NCBI GenBank assembly: GCA_032622095.1
Contig: CP136062.1
Coordinates: 153,628,875 to 153,692,874, forward strand
Source of the DNA: Siphonodentalium dalli
Taxonomy: Eukaryota > Mollusca > Scaphopoda > Gadilida > Siphonodentaliidae
Length of the DNA stretch: 64,000 nucleotides
Reading direction: 5' to 3'
The notes under the pieces were generated by a model. That model made no database searches and was not told the DNA's origin. It saw only the letters and a list, made by a program, of their open reading frames with translations. Positions 56,601 through 64,000 of the stretch are shown in pieces. Position 1 is the stretch's first letter. Every line of letters starts with the position of its first letter. Position numbers and translations under genes: made by a program.

Positions 56601-57529
56601 ACATATTATACATGACGCACGGTGTGTAAATAATTCATAATTATCATAACTTCAGTTTGGCAAGTCTGATTTTTGAAATGTTTTCAAATGCTTCATCACT
56701 AAGCACACACCATACACACATATGACAAAAATTACATATAATAAAGCTACAATATATTGAATATATGCCTAATAATATGATCTTGAGGGAGTTACCATTT
56801 GTGACTATGGTTTTCTTGTGTAACATGTATCTCCTATTTGATGCTCTTCAAAAATTTCTCTTTGCTACATAATAAATATATTACAGACATGATAGTGGTT
56901 ATATTGACAATGACCAGACCTGTTATTATACCTCAAAAGGATTTTGCAGATATCATCAGCTGATATCATTGTTAATTATTCATTAAATAAAAAAATAATG
57001 TTAAAAAAAATGTCTTCTCTCTGTTTCATGTCCATATATAACAAGTAACTCACCGTTTTCTGTACGGATGACAATTATTAGAAAAATCCATAATTATATA
57101 TATAAACCCAGTGGAATGTCAAGAGCCTCTTACACGACCAAGAAACCAATAACTCACACAACAAGATGAGTGCTGAAAAGACGAGACAGTGTAGCAAAGA
57201 GTGATCTTAAATATTTCATGAATGACGTTACTAGATGTGATTGAAATATAATACAATTGCAATTATAACCATACATTTACTATGTAGTCCAGCCTTTGTA
57301 GGTTAGAGCTAGCAATTAGTTACGAATGAAGTGAATGGACAGAGATATTTGTATCAATAGACGATCAATATTAAAGGACTTCAGTAACGTTTGTGCCAAA
57401 GAAATTAAGTTACTCGTCAATAAGCCCTGATCACGCAGCTATAGAAATATAAACGGTATATAGATTCATACCAATTTAAGACATGAAGAAACGGTTTGTA
57501 TATTTTGTTTTTGATTCTGGGGTGTGACA

Positions 57530-58205
57530 ACATCCAATCACATGTCTAATGTATGCTTAACATCCAATCAGATGTATAACATACGCTTAACATCCAATCA
57601 GATGTATAACATACGCTTAACATCCAATCAGATGTATAACATATGCTTAACAACCAGTCAGATCTCTAATGTATAATATTCGCTTAACATCCAATCAGAT
57701 GTATAACATACGCTTAACATCAACTCAGATGTATAACATACGCTTAACAACCAGTCAGATCTCTAATGTATAATATTCGCTTAACATCCAATCAGATGTA
57801 TAACATATGCTTAACATCCAATCAGATGTATAACATACGCTTAACATCAACTCAGATGTATAACATACGCTTAACAACCAGTCAGATCTCTAATGTATAA
57901 TATTCGCTTAATATCCAATCAGATGTATAACATATGCTTAACATCCAATCAGATGTATAACATATGCTTAACATCCAATCAGATGTATAACATACACATA
58001 ACATCAAATCAGATGTATTACATACGCTTAACAACCAGTCAGATCTCTAATGTATAATATTCGCTTAATATCCAATCAGATGTATAACATATGCTTAACA
58101 TCCAATCAGATGTATAACATACACTTAACATAAAATCATATGTATAACATATGCTTAACATCCAATCAGATGTATAACATATGCTTAACATCCAATCAGA
58201 TTAGG
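57530..58205. repeat. 30/36-bp tandem array 'catccaatcagatgtataac'
   Basis: Seen: about 22 units, mostly 'catccaatcagatgtataac' + 'atacgcttaa'. A variant 'caaccagtcagatctctaat' + 'gtataatattcgctta' recurs every four to six units, giving a higher-order pattern. Followed at 58230-58300 by short 'cgaatcgaatat' repeats. 58301-58710 has no gene. Confidence 0.85.
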
Positions 58206-58711
58206 CTTCTGTGAATATTTTGTTTGTTTTCGAATCGAATATCAAATTGAACAACATTAATATTCGCGATTCGAATTGAATATCGAATCGAATATAATCT
58301 ACGATGGATCATGGCAACCAAACTCATAACTAATCGTACTTTAAAGTCAGTAAACTCGATTTTATCGCCCAGGCAACAAGAATTAGTGACTGCTTGAAAA
58401 CGGTGATTTAAAAAAACAGTACATCAATAAAAATTGTCCCAACAATGGGATCGTTGCCAACCGAATGAACCGATAATGCTAGTTATTTTTAGCTACCTGA
58501 TATCCAATACACACAAATTATTGTGGCCAGCAAGTTATGACTAGTATTGTGACATATGGATGGGAATGGAAATAATGTGCTTTTATGCCATAGAAAATGG
58601 GGAGGGTGGGCACCATGGGGTTGTGGGGAAGTGAAAATTAAGCAGGTTGTGGTTTGCATGATTGAAAGTGAACTCTATGAAATATATTTTATTGTAACTC
58701 AAGGAGCACAT

Positions 58712-58804
58712 GCAGAATGAGGTCCCCAGAAGATGAATTTGGTGATGCAAGCCCACTGTGCGGGGTAGCATCACTAAATTCACCCTCTGGGGACCTAATT
58801 TCTG
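58712..58804. mobile_element. 'gaggtcccc' hairpin MITE, copy 12
   Basis: Seen: 'cagaatgaggtccccagaag' to 'cctctggggacctaatttctg', continuing 'caaatgtccagcacaatatt' as in copies 2 and 4. Confidence 0.8.
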
Positions 58805-60082
58805 CAAATGTCCAGCACAATATTATCAGACCTGGTGTTCCAACATCTAATCACATCTCCAATATATATTGTCCACTTATGTCAACAGATTGAAAAGCTA
58901 AAACACCAGGAACGGAGAACAGGTTCCATGCTGGACTGAAATTTACTTTTGCCAAATGGAAATATTTTTTGCCAAATTCTTGAGTCTTAAATTTCGTCAA
59001 TCGATGATTGAGCGACTTTTCATATCGATGAAATGAAGGGTTGTTTCATCAGAAGGGCACATCCAAACAAAGAGGATTAGCCATGTAGTCAATTCCACAA
59101 TACATACTCTATAGTAATCATTCCACAATACACACTCTATAGTAATCATTCCACCCATGGATACTAATGCAATCAGACTAACTGCATCTTGATAGAGGTG
59201 TTAACTTTTTCTAAACCTTATAATACAAACAAGTATAATTATATTGTAAGAGTTTTCTGAAATGAATGGTATTGATAGACAAATATTTTTCAACTCTCTT
59301 GCGGAATTAAAAAGTGACTTGCAAAAACTTTTGCCAAATGACAATATTTTTCGCCAAAAGTTAATTCTTTTTGCCATTGGCAGATTTGGCCGTGCAAACC
59401 CCAACAGAGAATATACAAATGCTCTCATTTTTACACGATGAACAAAACTAGACAAGTAGGCTAAAAATATGGTGCCGAACATTTGCCGAAAGAGATCCCC
59501 AGAGGGTGAATTTCCTGGGGACCTCATTCTGCATGGCCTCATCTGCTATGGGAGACATATATATAGACACAGATTTAAGTTCCCACTTGAAGGTGGTGAT
59601 GTGTATCCATTGAGCATTATCCATTGTCTCATCTGGCAATTTGGGGTGATATATAGAGAATTTAGGGTTATATATAGAGAATTTAGGGTTATATATAGAG
59701 AATTTTTAAAGAAGGTTTTAAAGAAACTAAAACACTTGTCAACAAACTTGGCTGTTTTTGAACATTGTGTTCAAAGTTTTATTTTTTATGACTGAACAAT
59801 GCATCATTTTGGGACATATAATTCGATATCAGGAAAAATTCAATTTTAAGTGAACATTATTAGGTATATTTTGGAGCTCAAAAAGCCATGTGGCTTTAAC
59901 TAAGGTTAATACATAATACTACTTAATCTAGGCTTAACACTGTTGTTCTAGGTCAATGGCTGGCAAGGAGAGAAGAGGTTCATTGTGCTAATACGTTACT
60001 CCTACAATCATCCTCTAATACCATTGTAAAATATCTGTTCAATTACATGTTCATTTATTATGACAAATATAAACATGTTTAA
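58805..60082. repeat. gene-free stretch with MITE remnant 59488-59535 and 21-bp triplet 59645-59705
   Basis: Seen: a collapsed hairpin 'agatccccagagggtgaatt' + 'cctggggacctcattctg' (copy 13) and its usual right flank; three units of 'atatatagagaatttagggt'; a 38-bp doublet 'ccacaatacacactctatag' at 59093-59150. No gene. Confidence 0.65.
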
Positions 60083-60474
60083 CCCTTTACCCAACAAAAC
60101 GCCCAAAACCGGCCAAATAAAGCTTCAACAGCCTAAAATATCTTCGGTCTGTCTCAATAGAACCATACAAATATGGATATCATTGGAACCGGCTCCTTGA
60201 CCACATTGTGATAGTTACAGTTATGCCCTGTGCCAATGCATTCTCTTATATATGCGAGTCGACCATAGGTCGCCTCACATATATAAGAGAATGCATTGGC
60301 CTAAAACAAATTTTTTTTTAACACTTTTTACCATTTTTTCTTACATTCTTTAACAATTTTATAATTTTTAATGTGTTAAGCCAATGCATTCTCTTATATA
60401 TGCGAGGCGACCTATGGTCGAATCGCATATATAAGAGAATGCATTGGCACAGGGCCCTTCTGTTGGGTAAAGGG
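60083..60474. mobile_element. intact TTAA element, CCCTTTACCC ends (392 bp)
   Basis: Seen: TTAA at 60079-60082 and 60475-60478. Ends CCCTTTACCCAACA and TGTTGGGTAAAGGG. Two internal hairpins (60235-60300, 60380-60447) built on GCCAATGCATTCTCTTATAT, separated by an AT-rich spacer. Reference copy for the truncated ones at 19291 and 24026. No transposase frame, so non-autonomous, piggyBac-like by target site. Confidence 0.9.
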
Positions 60475-60811
60475 TTAAACTAATAAAGATTTTTCCTCTA
60501 AAATTCGGTCTGCCAAAATAAAAATAAAAATGCATGTTAAAACACCAAAGTGGTTTTAAATTGATTTATAGCTTAATTAATACAGGGCTTCAGTTGTGTT
60601 GGTTTTGTAGCATGTAGATATGCATTAGCAAATTATAAAAAGACAATTTTGATATACAAATCAATACAACAAATAAACAGAATGTCTCCGTATCGGAAAC
60701 CAATTATTTCATTTTTCATCAGGTTTAAAAGAAATTAAAGAAAATAATTTTAAAAGTATTTGAATTTTTTCCCCTAAAATAAAATATTTTGGGTCAGTCG
60801 GGTCCATGCAA

Positions 60812-60940
60812 GTCTGAGTTTAGTGTGCCTGTCATTTGCAGAATGAGGTCCCCAGAGGGTGAATTTGGTAATGCTAGCCAGCTGTGAATTCACCCTCTAG
60901 GGACCTCATTCTGCAAATGACAGGCACACTAAAATCAGAC
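60812..60940. mobile_element. 'gaggtcccc' hairpin MITE, copy 14 (full palindrome)
   Basis: Seen: outer arms 'gtctgagtttagtgtgcctg' and 'aggcacactaaaatcagac' enclose the hairpin, loop shortened to 'gctagccagctgtg'. 60475-60811 beside it shows no gene. Confidence 0.85.
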
Positions 60941-61047
60941 TGGACTGTCAATATATATGATAAATAGAATTTTGTGAAACTGGTCATAAAAATCATGTTT
61001 GGTGCGCATGAATATTTTTTTATATTTTAGTCCAATAAACGGAGAAA

Positions 61048-61195
61048 TATGGACAAGATACCTCATGATTGTCTGGAATTCCGTCAGAGTGATAAATATC
61101 AACAAGATACCCCATGATTGTCTGGAATTCAGTCAGAGTGATAAATATAAACAAGATACCTCATGATTGTCTGGAATTCAGTCAGACTGATAAAT
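61048..61195. repeat. 49-bp triplication covering an exon end and its splice donor
   Basis: Seen: 'acaagatacctcatgattgt' + 'ctggaattcagtcagagtga' + 'taaatat' occurs three times in a row (near 61050, 61101, 61152) with a few substitutions. Read on the minus strand each unit contains the last codons of the neighbouring exon and an AG|GTATCT donor. Confidence 0.85.
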
Positions 61196-61308
61196 CTATC
61201 CTCGTTGGTACCAGCAGATGATCTACGTCGTGATGCAAGCTTCGTTGGAGAGAACTCATAAACACCAGACATCCGTCTCCCCGTAGATCTGTCTCTGCTC
61301 TGCCCATC
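61160..61308 (-). CDS. orphan internal exon, Ser/Arg-rich
   Basis: Product not recognised. Seen on the minus strand: acceptor TATATTCAG|GATGGG at 61309 and donor ATGAG|GTATCT at 61159, giving a 149-base exon of 49 codons plus two bases. The peptide starts DGQSRDRSTGRRMSGVYEF, continues SPTKLASRRRSSAGTNEDRF (basic, with phosphorylatable Ser clusters) and ends ISLTEFQTIM. It belongs to no repeat family of the window. If translation missed the donor it would stop after about ten extra codons. The upstream intron holds a TTAA element (61353-61613). Two extra donor copies follow because of the 49-bp triplication. It reads in the same direction as the exon at 15.8 kb, but that exon has its own start, so they are probably separate genes. 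Confidence 0.5.
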
Positions 61309-61352
61309 CTGAATATAGGAGACAGTATGTAGTAAGACTTTAATGCATTTAA

Positions 61353-61613
61353 CCCTCTCATGATGGGAGATGAGCTGGTGCTGCATTAATGATCCCATGC
61401 CAGTGCATTCTCTTATATATGCGAGTCTCCCATAGGGAGCCTCGCATATATAAGAGAATGCACTGACATACAAGGTCAAATGTATTCAAATGTTAGGCAA
61501 ATGTATTCTCGTATATATGCAAGGCTCCCTATGCAGTGGAGACTTGCATATAAAAGATAATGCATTGGCACAGGGTTTTCACAAAATTTCAGGAAGCTCC
61601 AGTCATGGAAGGA
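61353..61613. mobile_element. TTAA element (CCCTTTCATGA family), 261 bp
   Basis: Seen: TTAA at 61349-61352, ends CCCTCTCATGATGGGAG and CTCCAGTCATGGAAGG (right TTAA decayed to ATTAG). Two hairpins at 61396-61470 and 61495-61572, of which the first is almost perfect around 'gagtctcccatagggagcctc'. Confidence 0.8.
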
Positions 61614-61734
61614 TTAGGGAGACTGGAATAACAACGATTCTAATTTCGTTTTTCCACACTTTTCACTGAAAACAAGACATCGAGATACATATCAGCACTT
61701 CCCTCCAAGCCCTATGTTACTTAAAAAACTTAAT

Positions 61735-62045
61735 GCGACAAACCATGTTGAAAGCTTTACAAAGATCTACAAATACATATAATTTGTTTCCATTGGTTGT
61801 CTATTTTTGTATCAAATGTCTCATAGAAAATATATGGTCTGTTGTCCAGTAACCTGGTAGAAATCCGGTTTTGACACGGGTTAATGTGAAGCAATTTGAA
61901 AAATGATTGCAGCCTGTCATCATGTAGCTTGAGAAACAGCTTGCAAAGACAACTGGAGAGAGCATATTATACCTCTATAGTTGTTTGGGTCATAAGCATC
62001 TCCGCCCCTGTGGATAGGTTTCATTCATATAATTACTCCACCAAG
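61735..62045 (-). pseudogene. non-LTR reverse-transcriptase fragment
   Basis: Seen on the minus strand from 62045 down: (K)PIHRGGDAYDPNNYRGI, a degraded middle with frame changes, then YVFVDLCKAFNMVCRIK, which is RT motif A (FVD..KAFD) with Asp replaced by Asn. This is the RTE/Jockey-like wording 'NNYRGI', different from the CR1/L2-like LINE at 44 kb. Broken by several frame changes and ending at 61735. Confidence 0.65.
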
Positions 62046-62099
62046 CATAAGGAAACAGATGATGATCAAATTAAATTGAAAACGATCAAATAGTACTGA

Positions 62100-63000
62100 G
62101 TAAGTTTTGCTACTGAATGTTTTATCATTTCATCCCATATACCCTGTTTTATGGTTTATGCCATTATGGCAAAGGGGATGTCAAGGCCTAGTAACTACAA
62201 ACTGGGTGGACAGCACCACACCGACCCACCGGACTAGCAGGAAAATACTAGTATGAAGGATCGACTGGTAACCGAGTGACCCCTCGGCTATCTACAGGTC
62301 AACAAAGGATACAGGATAGTATAACGGCCGATCATTCTGTCGTCATATATGAAAATTTTCATGTGATATGTGTATAAAACAAATGTATGCATACCATGAC
62401 GGAAAAGGAACTTAGCACCAAGATTTATTAGGGATATGGGAATATCGTATTGTTATGCTGCCCAAATTGTAGTACAGGTACATGTTACCCCATACACCGT
62501 GATATGAAATTTACGAGGCATGATTCGCGAAGTGATTTAGTCAACGCTCTTCATTTTGCATCAAGCTATGGTATTGTGTTATTAGTAGCTGTGTAGCTTA
62601 AAAATTATAATTTCTTATCTGATCCACTAAGCTATAATATTTTATAGTGTATATAGTCCCTGAGTTCCTGCTAATGAGGGGAGTTGGCTATACTAACATA
62701 GGGTGATAACAGTCAATGATATATAGTAGTCAACAATAGGTACAGATACATATATGGTTTATTGTTTAAATAAAAGTAAAATTACAGTGATTCTGATCTG
62801 TGAATGTCGCTAAGCATTTTGAGAGCGCACAGTGAAATGTTTCAGAGAAAGATTTACTACGACCAGGCCGAAATATGTCACAATTACAAAGTTGGGAATG
62901 CCAGAAAATAAAAGTGGACTACGGTGGTCATCTGAAGCGCGCATGAGTTATATAATGGACGAAATGAGTCCATTATTATATGAGACGGTGGTGGTTACAG
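62100..63000. other. no gene recognised
   Basis: No repeat family of the window or known protein was seen. An open frame starting at 62832 (MKCFRERFTTTRPKYV) runs into the hairpin at 63008 and has no supporting feature; I leave it uncalled. Confidence 0.45.
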
Positions 63001-63007
63001 TTATGCC

Positions 63008-63415
63008 CTGTGCCAATGCATTCTCTTATATATGCGAGTCGACCATAGGTCGCCTGGCATATATAAGAGAATGCATTGGCCTAACATTTTTTATTTTTTT
63101 TTTATTTTTTACAATTTTAATAATTTATTCTTATATTCTTTAACAGACTTATTTTGTAGGTTTAGGGCTGATGAGATCGGCCCCTGGCACTCAAAGGGTT
63201 AACCTAAACCCTAAACCTACAAAATAAGTCTGTTAAAGAATATAAGAATAAATTATTAAAATTGTAAAAAATTGTAAAAAAAAAACAATTGTTAGGCCAA
63301 TGCATTCTCTTATATATATATGCGAGGCGACCTATGGTCGACTCGCATATATAAGAGAATGCATTGGCACAGGGTATATGGGTTGATACAAAAATCGGAC
63401 ATGGCACTCAAAGGG
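63008..63415. mobile_element. ~365-bp giant palindrome with a TTAA element end
   Basis: Seen: each arm is a complete GCCAATGCATTCTCTTATAT hairpin (63014-63081; 63297-63367) plus an AT-rich stretch and 'acctacaaaataagtctg'. The arms mirror each other around 'cctggcactcaaagggttaa' (63183-63202). The right outer edge is the end of the CCCTTTCAGTGCC family ('ttgatacaaaaatcgga', GGCACTCAAAGGG|TTAA at 63403-63419). So it mixes ends of one TTAA family with hairpins of another. Confidence 0.75.
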
Positions 63416-63419
63416 TTAA

Positions 63420-63775
63420 AGACATATTATGGACTTGTTCGGGTGTGTGAAACTGATAAGTTAGTACTCAGGCGCTATACCAACCTGGGGAATGTAGCAT
63501 TCTACTAACATCACTGAAAATTTCTACCATACCATTCCATAGAAAACTTAGTTGGAACTGCGCTCAATTGTAAATATTTACATCTGGATTCAGGATGCAA
63601 CTATCGGCGATAAACAAACACAAATGATTACGAGATTCATTGCATTTAATTAATATATCAGAATTACAATGTGTTGTAAATTTGGATTAATATTCCTAAA
63701 AATAACTACATGTACTTTGAGAAAGATTAATCTCCATTTCTATTTGACTACCCTACCGGAGTGTTTCACATCACT
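63420..63775. mobile_element. TTAA-bounded repeat, copy 2
   Basis: Seen: TTAA at 63416-63419 and 63776-63779; homologous along its length to 1863-2228 ('ttagtactcaggcgctatac', 'gagtgtttcacatcact'). Immediately follows the TTAA end of the palindromic element and is inserted upstream of an RT fragment. Confidence 0.65.
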
Positions 63776-63779
63776 TTAA

Positions 63780-64000
63780 TAACTCGATCTGGTCCCCTGG
63801 ATTTTCCACATTTTGAGTAAATTAAGTCACAGCTTTTTCAAGCTACTTGACAGTAATTTCGAAATCAAGATCTTGTTTAGATTCATCTACAGTAAAGAGT
63901 TTTCGTTAGTTGATGTTCTATTCATGAATATGCTTTTGAAATAGTTGACCCATTCATCAGGATTTATTGCATTAGACAAGTCTGATTTGGCCTTTAAGCA
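63780..64000 (-). pseudogene. non-LTR retrotransposon fragment, pre-RT region
   Basis: Seen on the minus strand from the window end: KSDLSNAINPDEWVNYFKSIF, a stretch with stops, then KCGKSRGPDRVI, the 'GKS.GPDG' box that precedes RT in RTE/Jockey-like elements. It is upstream in the protein of the piece at 61735-62045, so the two may be one element split by ~1.7 kb of later insertions. It continues beyond the window. Confidence 0.6.

Noticed and set aside
62832-63143. 103-codon plus-strand open frame MKCFRERF...
   Set aside because: Its second half is the hairpin MITE read as protein; the first half has no support.

Overview
This window reads as intergenic or intronic DNA from an animal nuclear genome, AT-rich and dominated by repeats. 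A bivalve mollusc is my best guess. The reasons are spliceosomal introns with GT/AG ends, a CR1/L2-type LINE, animal CACTA-like transposases, many palindromic MITEs, and the 'ataactc...cggacgg' and 'aagatggctgctgg' dispersed repeats. The species is inference. No complete host gene was found. The only host-like coding pieces are two orphan minus-strand exons: an acidic first coding exon at 15.78-15.90 kb and a Ser/Arg-rich internal exon at 61.16-61.31 kb.

Layout. 0-2.6 kb: dispersed repeats, a TTAA-bounded 366-bp repeat and a TTAA MITE. 2.9-6.7 kb: one TTAA-flanked element swollen to 3.8 kb by a ~160-bp tandem array, itself split by a foldback element that carries a second palindromic MITE. 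7-29 kb: degenerate tandem repeats, many copies of four MITE families, the orphan exon at 15.8 kb, and a 38-bp satellite (27.6-28.2 kb) grown inside one arm of an inverted repeat. 29.4-34.4 kb: a hammerhead-like motif, then a four-exon CACTA-type (Transposase_21-like) transposase gene broken by frameshifts and a stop. 35.8-43.7 kb: tandem arrays, a second copy of a ~0.7-kb repeat, and nested MITEs. 43.8-45.7 kb: 5'-truncated LINE. 45.84-56.43 kb: a 10.6-kb CACTA-like DNA transposon with 12-bp terminal inverted repeats, the C-terminal part of its transposase (minus strand), a spliced BEN-domain gene (plus strand), and a 3.75-kb unclassified insertion with 70-bp inverted repeats and an internal 2,332-bp tandem duplication. 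57.5-64 kb: minisatellite, further MITEs, the second orphan exon, and two non-LTR reverse-transcriptase fragments.

The most useful property of the window is that it holds its own empty sites. The LINE and the 10.6-kb transposon sit in two copies of one repeat and each copy shows the other's unoccupied site. One TA-flanked MITE has its empty site 50 bp away in a tandem duplicate. The foldback element sits in a tandem array whose other monomers are empty. This fixes insertion points, target-site duplications (TG, TA, ATCT, TTAA) and relative ages without outside data. Two MITEs of different families show the same unusual scar: one terminal repeat has been replaced by a copy of the opposite flank. 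The best candidates for something undescribed are the BEN-carrying CACTA element with its nested 3.75-kb insertion, and these flank-copy scars.
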